Shown in pieces: positions 28,701-38,544 of a DNA stretch of 64,000 nt. The position numbers were made by a program, and so were the translations under genes. The notes below the pieces were generated by a model. The model had not been told where the DNA came from, did not search any database, and saw nothing but the letters and a program-made list of their open reading frames with translations. Source of the stretch: Monocercomonoides exilis (lineage: Eukaryota > Preaxostyla > Oxymonadida > Polymastigidae); the NCBI GenBank assembly GCA_001643675.2, contig LSRY02000015.1, forward strand, positions 5,001 through 69,000, in the 5' to 3' direction. Numbering within the stretch: the stretch's first letter is position 1; each line of letters opens with the position of its first letter.

Positions 28701-28920
28701 AGCTATTCACACGAATTTTGTAATTTTTATCGAAAGAAAAGATATCACAAGATTTGGTGTTGAGTGATATTTCGGGTGAGAGGGCCCTTTCAGAGGGAAA
28801 AGACCTTCCCACCCAAAAATATCAATGAAATATTTCTCAAAACAATTACAAAGTGTGTGAGAATGGGGGAGAGTGTGATGGGAGGGCGTTGCAAGGCGCT
28901 CCCCACGCTCGACGAGCCGA
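4741..28920. repeat. Main subtelomeric satellite array, about 67 copies of a 359-bp unit
   Basis: The anchor starting at 5,079 recurs to 28,764, giving 66 intervals with a mean of about 359 bp. Each unit holds, in order: a variable poly-T run (about 7-15), a GC-rich block, a perfect hairpin, an AT-rich stretch, a G-rich stretch and a GC-rich block ending in CTAGGCC. Copies are nearly identical; most length variation is the T run. Recurrent linked variants exist: GAGCTCAGG instead of GAGCCAGG, four versus five Gs in GAATGGGG, GCTGCGCGC versus GCGCTGCGCGC, and AAAGACC versus AAAAGACC. The first copy is partial (from TTTCAGAGGG) and the last is cut off at GACGAGCCG. Minus-strand frames of 60-155 codons across units are by-products of the repeat, not genes. 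Confidence 0.97.
5343..5365. other. Hairpin in satellite unit (representative copy)
   Basis: The sequence TGTGGCCTGC-TGT-GCAGGCCACA is a perfect 10-bp stem with a 3-base loop. It occurs once per unit and is almost invariant in the main array, while several copies in the first 2.5 kb have a damaged left arm. It could form a cruciform or be a protein-binding palindrome; no function can be read from sequence alone. Confidence 0.8.
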
Positions 28921-29012
28921 AGTCACGTTGCTTCGCACAAAATGCTCGCTTAGCTCGCATTTAGTGCTCGCTCCTTAGACTTTTGCTCGTCGAGCTTAGG
29001 GTAGCGCTCATA
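28905..29012. other. Proximal boundary of the satellite array
   Basis: The last satellite unit stops inside its GC-rich end, after the shared GCTCGACGAGCCG. The next 90 bases are unrelated but contain GCTCGTCGAGC near 28,984, the reverse complement of GCTCGACGAGC at about 28,908, so the boundary is flanked by an 11-bp inverted repeat. In between are three GCTCGC words and a small inverted repeat (AAATGC...GCATTT). Very AT-rich DNA begins at about 29,012. Confidence 0.6.
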
Positions 29013-31105
29013 GTTTTTTTTCAATTTTATAATTTTTTATTTTTTATTTCAATTTATTTATTTAAAAATTTTTAATTTTTTATGAAAAAATATCAAAAAT
29101 CCCGTAATAATATTTTTAATAGCTCGAATTTTTTGATTTGTTGAAAATCATTATTGAAAACATTTAACTGTGCAACACTGTGCAATTTGAGCAATTCCAA
29201 CGATATTAATGCTGCGTTAACCACTTTGCAAATGTTTAATAGCTGAATACTTGCTGCTGATTGCACAGATCACTTTTTTCTTAAAGCTTGATAAAAATTT
29301 GATGATCACTGATAATACTTGCTGCATTTGCTCAAATTCCATTACACATTTGCATGAGTAACGAGTTTGCTCCTATCATTCTTCAAATTCTTTGCAGTCA
29401 TAGTTTCTGAATAATGCATATTATAAAGTTTGGAAATACAGTAGTGGCATACAACTTCATCGACAGTTTCATTAAAGTTATTGATCATAAAAGCTGAAAT
29501 CACAATAACAACCTTCATCTCTGCATTTCCTTTCTCTGATAATCATTTGGATTCACAATTTCATATGCTTTTGCAAACAAAGAACAACGTGATTTGTTCT
29601 TCACGAATTATTCTGTTCATCACATTTATTTCATTAAAAAAAACTGTTTGAAAGTTCTGTTTGTATTAAAATATTAAAATTATTCTGAATTTTAAATAAA
29701 TAAATGAATGATCAAACTTTTTTTTTATAACTGCTTCAATATTTGTTTAAAATAACTGTAGCACAACAATTAATGCAATCAATAATCAAATGCTGCATTT
29801 GACGATTCAAACTTCTTATTAATTATCATTTAAATTTTCGCCAATTAGTTACAATGATCTGTTTCATCAAAAAGACATAAAATAATGAATTAAACCGTTA
29901 GAAACTGAGAAAACAATTACAAACCAGTTAACAAATTTTCATTTTTGTTCAAGTTAATTATTTAATTCTTCATTCTTTCAATCATTTAATTGCAGCTCTC
30001 AATATTTATTATCATCCAAATGGAAATTCGTTGTTCATAAAGATTGAAATAAACTATCTGGTATCTTCTTTGCTTGATCATTCAATTTTCTCATATAATG
30101 ATTTTTTTTTCGTCATATGAAAATCATATTAATTACCCAAGTTTTATTCTGATTCGACTCATCTTTCATTAACAACGAACGAGCCAAGTTTCAATAAATA
30201 AAAATAAAGCAGGATCAATATATTTGGTTCAAATTCAAATAAAAGCATTGCAAACCTCGATCATTGGAAACAATGAATGCTCAATTATCTGTTCAGTTAA
30301 TGGAGAATGTTTCGATCTTGCTATCCGTCACATTAAAAAACAAATGCACATGGTTTTCGATGTTCTGAATTATTCAAAAAGCAATTAATTCATTTATCAA
30401 CAAAAGATAAAATATATACCGTAATGCTGATATCCTCTTTCACAAAGAAATGCTCACATGTTTGAATCATTAATGTTATATTTCCATTTGCAAAATCCAA
30501 AAATATTCATGAATCTTTTCAAAATAAATAGAATCAATTTGATCATTAATTATTGATAAACAAAATTAAACATTCATTACAAAACCTTGTTCACAGTCGC
30601 CTCATGCAATATTTTTATCATTCTGTTGTTGAATCATATTGAATCAAGTGATAAGAAAATGAATTGTTTCAATATATTTCATTAATGATGATCCAGTGAT
30701 ATAATTCAGTTTTCGAATATTGGAACTTTTCCACATCTTGAAAATCCTTCTTTCAAAAGAGAAACAATAAACAAGTCTGCTATTCAGAATTTGGAATATA
30801 GTTATTATTATTCTGTTTTGATTTCCTTGATTTTGTTTTCAAAAATTTGTTAACTGTATAATTGTCATTAGTATTCACTTGCAGAAGGCAATTTTAAGCA
30901 ATGATTTTTAACAGCTCAGTTCAATAAAATGGTTTCACAATTGTGTTTTACTTATTAAATTGTTTTATTATTTCATTTCAGGTGAATTGAATGAATGATA
31001 TTTATAAAATAACTTGCTCTTGGCATATACGGTTTTGATTTGAAGTCGAATTTTTCAATAGAAAGAGCAATCAACGAAATTCAATAGTTTGAAATCTGGC
31101 ATTTA
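29013..31105. other. AT-rich spacer, no gene seen
   Basis: About 2.1 kb of very AT-rich sequence with no open frame beyond about 60 codons on either strand and no protein-like stretch that I recognise. It separates the satellite array from the recombinase cluster. Confidence 0.7.
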
Positions 31106-33937
31106 TTATTGAAGTTCCAATTCCACAACAGGAGTCGTATTGTCCTCTTCCCAACCAAAGCCATCAGTTTTCCTTTTGAGTCTTTTGTTTCGCTTGCAGC
31201 ATATGTAACATTCGATGTTTTCTTCGTTTGAATCAAAATCTTCTTCTTCTTCTTCTTCTTCTTCGTAATTTCTCTTTCTTTTATTTGATTTTCTGATAGT
31301 ATTTTCCATCTTATTCATCTCAGATGAAATCTTTTTCCGATTTTCTTTGAGGTGTGTCTCTATTTGCTTTTTGGGGCATTTCATTTCGAGTAATTCTTTA
31401 ATTGATAAATGATGTTTCTTTGTTATTATGCCTTTTTTCATTAAAACTTTCAAATGATACATTATATGCATAGGAGAACGATTTCCAACGCGCTTTGCCA
31501 TTGCGATATAGCTTTCACCTTTTTGAAACATTTCAATAAGTATTTTATCTTCCTCCTCTGTGTAATATCTCCTTTTTAAATTCATTCTTTCATTTCTTTC
31601 TCTATCTTTCAGGTATTCGTCAGGCGTTTTTCCATCTTCTTTTTCTTTAAGAAGATCTTGTTGCTTGCCTATTTCTTCAATATCCTCAATACGTTTTTTT
31701 CGTTTATATTTCATTGTTGGCTTCCCGGTTAATCCATTTTCAGCATGTTTGCAAAAAGTATTTGCAAAATCAAGAGGATCAACGTTGTGGTTATATAACA
31801 TATCCTTCACATATACGAGTCCAATAGACTTTTCAGCTTCATTTTTGCAAGATCTATCTCGATAACTTGCAGATTTCTTTTTCATTTCTTTTTCTTTCAT
31901 TTCCACTAATTCCTTCAAATCTTCATTTGATTCAAAAATCTTTCGGTATGCATTGATGTTATATCTGTATTTTTCAGCATTTTCTATTTCTGTTTTTCCA
32001 AAAAATTTACGTATTCTTTCATCAACTGCAGATCGAAACTTCGCATAAACGTCAATTTCTTTTTCTTTTGGTTTTGGTGGTTCAAGCGATATTCCGTGAA
32101 AAGCCTCCACATCAAGGAGAGTTTCATCAACTAATGGCACATTCTCCGAACTGGAAGAAGATGAAACCAGACGAGAAGAAACAATAGTTCTTTTGGCAAC
32201 CATCTTCAAATATCCCATCTGTGCTAACCTCCATGGAACCCACCCTGCGATCAATGCTGTCTTTTCCATGATAGCGTTCTGTGCATCTGTTGATGATCCA
32301 GCTTTGATCAATGATGTGCAGATAAACCCACTCCTTAGAGAATGAAAACTGAACAGTCTTCGCGGGTACCCAGCGTATTCCGATCTTTCCTTGAAGTGAA
32401 AGCTCATGCTGTCTTCGGATATCTCCCATATTCTTTGCGATTGGTCAATGGTGTGTTTTTCTTCCATCCACTTTGATAATGGAATATTTGTTTTCGATTT
32501 CAAATATGCACTTAGCCAATATACTGGATCTTGATAATTTTCCTCTTCTTCAGAACCTTCAATCGTAACTTCGTGTCCCCAACCAACTCTTCCTTTTGCT
32601 CTATTATATCGCAAAGTTACTAACAACTTCTTTGTCATCTTTGATACGACAATTCTTGTTATATCGGAATAAAGAACATTTGCCAGTGTCACCGCTCTTG
32701 CACCTGTGTGCACGGCAACAAGAAAAAGAGATATTTCCATCTCTCTTGACTTCAAATGATGTGGAATCGCTTGGACTATCCTTTGAACATCCCAAATCAA
32801 TGCTGGTTCTTTCCCTTTTCCTTTTTTCAGGACATTTCTGTTGAATCTCAAGCATGTCATTGCGTCTCTCATTGCTTGAAGGGTTTTTTTGTTCAACTTC
32901 TTCTTCCTCGTTGCCAAATTTATTCTCTTCAATGAAGGAACAATCACAAAAGCAATAGAAGTTAAAGGATATTGACATTCTTTACCGCAAAACAGCACAA
33001 AGCCTCTTGCCACATTGCTTCTCAAAGGCCAAGGCTCCTTTTCGACAAGCTTAGCATATGCGTGAAGCAAATTGTCTACCCATTCAAATTTCTTTTTCGT
33101 AGCCTCTGACCAAATGGTGTGTATTTCCATGTACTTTTTAGCTTTTTCCTTTCCCACTTTTTCGACTGCAAAGTCCATCCTTGTTTTTGCTCTATATTTT
33201 CTTGAAGATTGAATTCCTTTTTGAAATGTAGATGCAGATTCCGATGCAGATACCGATGCAGATGCGGAAGCTAATGATGATGCAAATGATGAAGCTGATG
33301 CTGACGCTGATACCGATGCAGATGAGATTTCCACCGAAGACGTGTGTTCCATGTGAATATTTTCCGTAGCATCCAATCCAAAATCCCGTCCATTCACTTC
33401 TTTTGAACGTTTACAGTTATGAGCATCATTTTTGCATTTTGTTTCTTCAGAAGGATTGTCCAGTTGAAATTCAACCGATTGAGGCACTAAGGAACTGGGC
33501 TTATCAATTGCCCTCGCAAACTTCATAGCTTCGTCCAACTCTTGTTTGTCGAACTCTGTCTTCAATTCTTCTTCTCCTTCTTCGTCGCTTTCCTCTTCTT
33601 CAGCAGAAACATCCGACTCACTGCTTATTTCGCATTCTTCGCTTTCTTCTTCCGATTCCGATGAAGAATCGTCTGATTCGTTTTCTTCCTTTTTCGTTTC
33701 TTTAATTTTATCCTCTTTCACTGCTTTGAAGGAAATAGTGGGAAATACTCTGTTGAGAGTTGGTGTTTCTATCGGATCAACAAAAGATGAAAAAGAATTC
33801 GCTCTTCTTTGCTGAATGGGTGTTGTTATATTTTGGTAGAGTGGATTCTGTGGAGTTCTGAATTTGTTTCTTTCTATTTCTCTTATATCTGGTCTTTGCC
33901 TTTCAGGTGTAAGGATTTGTCGCATTAGTTGCAACAT
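31106..33937 (-). CDS. Crypton-like tyrosine recombinase, intact, 943 aa
   Basis: A single long frame, ATG at 33,937 and TAA at 31,106. Residues about 85-135 are acidic and Ser/Glu-rich, and about 208-240 is a Ser-Ala repeat. The catalytic core covers about 260-600. It carries the tyrosine-recombinase set: Arg414 in GARAVTLANVL, His532-x-x-Arg535 in FSFHSLRSGF, Trp566, and the likely nucleophile Tyr576 in AQMGYLK. Residues about 790-835 (YYTEEEDKILIEMF and following) look like a Myb/SANT-type DNA-binding fold, and the C-terminus is basic then poly-Glu. Such enzymes cut and rejoin DNA through a covalent phosphotyrosine; lone copies without reverse transcriptase fit Cryptons. The frame stays open upstream for about 26 codons to a TGA near 34,017 (including SREEVCERM), so a 5' exon or different start is possible. 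Two decayed relatives lie next to it in the same orientation. Element ends were not found. Confidence 0.85.
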   Translation of the reverse strand: MLQLMRQILTPERQRPDIREIERNKFRTPQNPLYQNITTPIQQRRANSFSSFVDPIETPTLNRVFPTISFKAVKEDKIKETKKEENESDDSSSESEEESEECEISSESDVSAEEEESDEEGEEELKTEFDKQELDEAMKFARAIDKPSSLVPQSVEFQLDNPSEETKCKNDAHNCKRSKEVNGRDFGLDATENIHMEHTSSVEISSASVSASASASSFASSLASASASVSASESASTFQKGIQSSRKYRAKTRMDFAVEKVGKEKAKKYMEIHTIWSEATKKKFEWVDNLLHAYAKLVEKEPWPLRSNVARGFVLFCGKECQYPLTSIAFVIVPSLKRINLATRKKKLNKKTLQAMRDAMTCLRFNRNVLKKGKGKEPALIWDVQRIVQAIPHHLKSREMEISLFLVAVHTGARAVTLANVLYSDITRIVVSKMTKKLLVTLRYNRAKGRVGWGHEVTIEGSEEEENYQDPVYWLSAYLKSKTNIPLSKWMEEKHTIDQSQRIWEISEDSMSFHFKERSEYAGYPRRLFSFHSLRSGFICTSLIKAGSSTDAQNAIMEKTALIAGWVPWRLAQMGYLKMVAKRTIVSSRLVSSSSSSENVPLVDETLLDVEAFHGISLEPPKPKEKEIDVYAKFRSAVDERIRKFFGKTEIENAEKYRYNINAYRKIFESNEDLKELVEMKEKEMKKKSASYRDRSCKNEAEKSIGLVYVKDMLYNHNVDPLDFANTFCKHAENGLTGKPTMKYKRKKRIEDIEEIGKQQDLLKEKEDGKTPDEYLKDRERNERMNLKRRYYTEEEDKILIEMFQKGESYIAMAKRVGNRSPMHIMYHLKVLMKKGIITKKHHLSIKELLEMKCPKKQIETHLKENRKKISSEMNKMENTIRKSNKRKRNYEEEEEEEEDFDSNEENIECYICCKRNKRLKRKTDGFGWEEDNTTPVVELELQ

Positions 33938-35095
33938 CCTTTCACAGACTTCTTCTCGACTGATCAGCGCTTCATTATCTTTTTCTGCTGATTGATTATA
34001 AGATATATCAGTCTTTCAAAATGGATATGTTTGTTATTTGTTAAAAAAATATAAAAAAATGAGTTCAAACGACAAGTTCATTTTCCGTATTCATTGGTTT
34101 ATCATTCAAGTCGATTGCAGTTACGGTTTGTTTCTAAAAATGATATTAAACATTAAGTGAAGCTAAAATAAACGCAAACACTGTCGTTTGTAATTGAAGT
34201 ATTCAGGCGAAAATCACGAGAAACAATGTGTTCATCAGACATTGAATCAAGTGACATTTGATGTTTATTGGTTTGATGGTTAGACGATTGTTGCGGTTCG
34301 TTTTGCATTAGTCTCTTTGTTTAAAAAACGTTCAAATTTTAAATTTTGAAATATTCTTTATGGGATTTTTGATAAGTTCGTATTAAATTTTCTCAATAAA
34401 AATCAAAATTTCACAAAATTTCTCATATTTTCTTTGACAAATGAATTTTTCATAAATAAAAGCGTATATATCTTTTCATAAATCGTCAATTCAGCTGAAA
34501 AGTGTGCTTCGTTTTCAACACCCTTTAACCCTAACCTGACGCTGACACTGAAGAGGAAGAAGTCAGGTTTGTTTTCTTATTTTCTTCTATGTGCTAGATA
34601 TCTTTCAACGTTTTTGGTTTTCTCTTTTTCAATAAGTCTTTGTGCATCAAATGTTTTATATGATAACGGATGATTTTCAATACTAGAAATGGGAACACTT
34701 TATTTATTTCAGCAACTGATTAATTTTCTTCTTCATTCATTTTCTTCACAATTGCATCGTCTTCATCTTTCCACTTTATTCTGCAAACGTTGTTCTTTTC
34801 ATTTCTTTTTCTGTTTTTGAATGTTAATGTTTGTTATCATTCTTTTCTTTTTCTAACGTTTCTTTCTCTTTTTCTCTTTCATTTCAACAATGTCTTCATC
34901 TTTGATTTGTCTTTCTTCTTTTGTTCTTTTTTCCTCTTATTTTCTCACTTTGACTTTTGTTTCCCTTTCTTCAGCCAACGTTGTGAATTCCGCTGTTGCT
35001 TTTTCTGCAAACTGTTCTATTGTTCAATAACTGCTCCTTTGTGTTCATTCGAGTACAAAAGACAGCGGAGGAGGTGCAGTGTGTGAAGATCAGTT
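33938..35095. other. AT-rich spacer between recombinase copies
   Basis: No convincing gene. The plus-strand frame at 34,790-35,086 is Phe/Leu/Ser-rich and reads like a translated pyrimidine-rich tract. Two telomere-like units (TAACCCTAACC) sit at about 34,526-34,537. The minus strand of the last part may hold the worn C-terminal end of the next recombinase copy. Confidence 0.6.
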
Positions 35096-36871
35096 TTTCT
35101 TTATCATAATTCTTCTTCGTTTGATATTTTGCTTTCATTTATTCTTTCAATTCTTCATTCTTTTCGCACATCATCCACGATCCATCTTGAATGTATCTTG
35201 TCATATTTGCCTCTGATATTCTTTCTGTTCCAAAGTATGCATGCATTTATTTTTTCACTCTTTCACTAAATTCTTTATATGGATCTTTGTTTCTTTCTTC
35301 TATGTTCTTGAAAAATATTCCATGAAATGCTTCCAACCCAAGCAGTGTTCTATCCATTTCTGGTTGCATTCCATCATTCTCTTCTAAATGAAGCCTCGAA
35401 GATATCAGTGCTCGCCTTGCAACCTTCTTGATATATCCCATATACACTAGGCGGTGAGACACACAGTCAACAATGAGGGAGGTGCTTTCGAGAACTGCCT
35501 TTTGCGCTTGAAACTCGCTGTTGCTCTTAATAAGAGCAGAGCAAATAAATCCACTCCGTAAGGTGTGGAAGCTGAAAAGAGAGCGCGGATAACCTTCGTT
35601 TTTTCGCTCTCTCTTTGAAGCGTTCCCTCATTGCATCAGTCGACAGTGGCCATACGGGATTTAATTTTTCAACTGCTTCACTCTTATCCATCCAGTCAGA
35701 CAACTTGACTCCAGTACTTTTTTTCAAGTACTTGGAAAACCAGAATACAGCATCTCCATCATCTTCCTTCTCTTCATCTCCTTCTATTGTGACTTCATGC
35801 CACCATGAGGAACTACACTTTGTTCTGTTGAACCGCAAGGCACACAGAATCTTCTTCGTCTCTTCAGATATTGTCACCCTCACAATATCTGAGAGAATCA
35901 TGTTGGACACAGTGATTGATCGTACCCCAGCCTGCACACCAATCAGGAACAATGATGCCTCCATCTCTTTGTGCTTGAAGTGAATTGGTATGAAGTGGAT
36001 GATTCTCTTTTCATCTTGGATTAATGCTGGATCCCTTTCCTTCACTTTCACTTTCACATCCTTATGCGTGCGGAGAAAGCGAATTCCATCATTCATCGCT
36101 GCAATAGTTTGTTTGTTCAGCTTCTTTCCTCTTTTAGCAATGTTCATTCTTTTCAATAATAATGTTATAATATGGATTATCGATTTCAATGAATAATAAC
36201 ATTCTTTCGCGCAGAAGAGAATGAAGCCTTGAGCCACAAGATGATGAAGAGGCCAAGGTTTTTTACTCAATCAGTTGACACCAACGATTCAGAAGTCTTT
36301 CCGCTCAAGCGCTTTCACTTCTGATTGCGTCTGACCAGAGTGGAGCAAGTTGTAAATATTTTTGCGCATTCTTCTTTCCAACACGAAGAGCAGCGATGTC
36401 CATGCGAGTGGGTCGGCCTGGAAATTGACAAAGCTATGAACATGATTTTTTCATATCGAATGATGAGCCAAGTTCTTTTGTGCTTAAGCAAGAGGACTTT
36501 TTATTGGTTGCTGATGATATGATTGGAAGATTTTCGATGTTTGTGAACGGATTGTGAGAGCTGCTTGCTGACGCAGAAGAATATGAAGATGATGAACATG
36601 AATATTTTTCTGAATTCTTCTCTTCTGTGTATTCTCCTAAATTTGTGAGTATTTTTTTGATTTGATCTTCTTTCAAGTCTTTTATTTTTATCTCCTTATT
36701 TTCGTCAAATTCATCTTCTATCATATCATCTTCAGAATCATTTGAAATGTATTGAAAATTCTCTTTATCATCATCACTATTTTCACTATCAGAAAAATCT
36801 TCACTTTCTTTAAAAATGTTATTTTTGTTTTCTTTTTTGCTTTTCAAATAAAGGAGAATAAAAGAAGACAA
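35096..36871 (-). pseudogene. Decayed tyrosine recombinase copy 2
   Basis: Minus-strand fragments line up in order with the intact protein at 31,106-33,937. The 36,434-36,871 frame is an acidic, Ser-rich N-terminus. At about 36,340-36,425 the frame reads TRMDIAALRVGKKNAQKY, like TRMDFAVEKVGKEKAKKY. The 35,527-36,270 frame matches the N-terminal core (PWPLHHLVAQGFILFCAKEC). Across about 35,463-35,610 another frame gives GYPRSLFSFHTLRSGFICSA, keeping the His-x-x-Arg motif. The 35,247-35,462 frame keeps the tyrosine in YMGYIKKVARR. Lesions: a frameshift and an in-frame TGA near 36,270-36,310, a frameshift near 35,605-35,640, and stop codons near 35,244 and just after, beyond which C-terminal similarity continues (MHAYFGTERISEANM). 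The catalytic residues survive, so loss of function looks fairly recent. It lacks the intact copy's continuous frame and a readable SANT-like end. Confidence 0.8.
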
Positions 36872-36998
36872 AAACTATTTTCTTTTTCTATTTTTTTGTT
36901 CGTATTTTTTTCTATTCCTTGTTAAACAATATTCATCCGATGAAAGAGTATTTTTATTTCCTATCTTTTTTGTTTTTTCATGTTTTTAATTTTTCCTT

Positions 36999-36999
<1 letters not shown>

Positions 37000-37047
<48 letters not shown>
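37000..37047 (+). repeat. Poly-T tract, 48 T
   Basis: An uninterrupted run of 48 T. It could be a reverse-transcribed poly-A tail on the minus strand, slippage growth or a length-uncertain homopolymer in the assembly. No target duplication was recognised beside it. Confidence 0.9.
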
Positions 37048-37048
<1 letters not shown>

Positions 37049-37614
37049 TTAAAAAATAATTTCGATATAACAAATATTATTTTTTTAAACTTCCTTTAAA
37101 GTAAATCTTCGAAAAAAAAAAATATAAAATTTTCTTCAATTATTTGTTCGCACAAACGTTTCTTTTCTACAACAAAAATAATGACATTGAAAAGGTTCTG
37201 TTTCCACTTTTTGAAGTTTAACTTGTGAAAACAGAAAATCGAAGAAAATATGAAATTTTAATATTCTATGAAAATTCAGACAAAAGAAAGTATTAAAAAT
37301 ATAAACCATTTTCTCAAAGTTAACATCTTTCGTTTTTTTTTTCATATCTTCTGGAATATTTCTTAAATCTTCTTTGATCAAATTTCAATATCTTATTTTC
37401 ATTTCAAAACCTGTTTATTCCTATGTCTTCTCAGTAAAACTTCTCTTTTCTTTGTGTCATCTTTAATTTGTGTTCATTTAATTCAAGATAAGCATTTCAT
37501 GAAAGTGTTCGTCTCTTTTTTTTCTGTCATTTATATTTTTGGAGTGAACGATTTGGCTTCTAATTGCATCTTTCACATCCAAAAGGTTCTTCTTATCGAG
37601 ATAATCATGTGTTT

Positions 37615-38544
37615 ACGATATGAATTCATTTGCAATGTCAATCAAATCTCCACCGCTGGTTTCAAAGAGTTGAAGAATACACTTTTTGCATGCCTGAATA
37701 GCTGTTTGAGTCTTCTATCTGTGATTATCACGTGCCTTCACAAACAAAGCCGCTGCCATCGAATGCAATTTGGAGATATTTGAAGATGGATATTCGAATT
37801 TCCAGCAGGCGAACATAATTATTTGTGAAATATAAAACCTTCAATTCACAATTATTCTTTCAAACTTCCATTCGCTTTGGTTCACACTCATGTTGTGAAA
37901 CACCTCCGGCTTCGAAGGTTCGATATATAAAGGATTGTCACTTTCCAATACAGCACTTGGACAGTTTGTTCTAATTGCTATGATTATCGCTTTGGATGCC
38001 CTATTGAGGTATTTCTCCTCAGTAGATCCTCCAAATATCCATTTGTCTATAATCGAATCTGTTTCTTACACGCTTTCCCATTTGTGAGGACTATCCCCAA
38101 TTTTCTAGCAATGCTGAACACAAAAAAGCCAGAACAAATGGAATCCAAAAATGTTCTCAGGATATCCAACTTGCTTTGCTCTTTTTTGGAATCGAACTCT
38201 CATTGCACCCTTGTGAATTCCCTGCATATATTGTTGTTCTAATGCTTTCAAATTCACCTTATCAAATTCAGTTAAATATAATTCATATTCTTCAACAAAA
38301 AATCGCTCCACAACACCACATTTAATAAAGATTTATTTGCAATATCTCCTTCAACAGTTTCACAATGATCGTCCCCTCTCACTCCCTTTCCACATTCCAG
38401 ATTTACTGTGACTTTAACGAATGTTGAATTTTCTTTTGAGTAAACTCTCGCAATGTCTTGTTGTCTGATATGAGAACATGTGTGGTCTCTTGCACATGAA
38501 GAAAGAACAAACAAAAACAAAGACGCCTCTAAAGGTTTTCCCAC
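37615..38544 (-). pseudogene. Decayed tyrosine recombinase copy 3
   Basis: A third, more diverged relative of the 943-aa recombinase, same strand. The 38,272-38,544 frame reads LEASLFLFVLSSCARDHTCS and QQDIARVYSKENSTFVKV, matching MEISLFLVAVHTGARAVTLA and SDITRIVVSKMTKKLLVTL; the box A arginine appears kept. The 38,105-38,311 frame gives MRVRFQKRAKQVGYPENIFGFH, matching the FKERSEYAGYPRRLFSFH region up to the histidine, after which the frame is lost. A further frame at about 37,870-38,060 gives KWIFGGSTEEKYLNRASKAI, corresponding to the tryptophan-tyrosine block, and about 37,617-37,710 gives CKKCILQLFETSGGDLIDIA, like a C-terminal segment (YVKDMLYNHNVDPLDFANTF). Several frame changes and stops make it non-functional. 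Its divergence suggests an older insertion or an older subfamily than copy 2. Confidence 0.65.

Noticed and set aside
4741-28920. Dozens of minus- and plus-strand open frames of 60-155 codons with the same peptide
   Set aside because: They are the satellite unit translated. The unit length is not a multiple of three, the frames break at every poly-T length change, and no start, splice or codon pattern supports a protein.
4741-28920. CRISPR array
   Set aside because: The repeat is contiguous with no unique spacers, and the genome is eukaryotic.
28905-29000. Inverted repeat at the array edge as a transposon end
   Set aside because: Only about 75 bases apart, no target duplication and no gene between the arms.
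34526-34537. Internal telomere tract
   Set aside because: Only two partial units; chance is likely in AT-rich DNA near a telomere.
34790-35086. Phe/Leu-rich plus-strand frame as a membrane protein
   Set aside because: A pyrimidine-rich tract translated; no alternation of loops and spans, and it overlaps the worn end of a recombinase remnant on the other strand.
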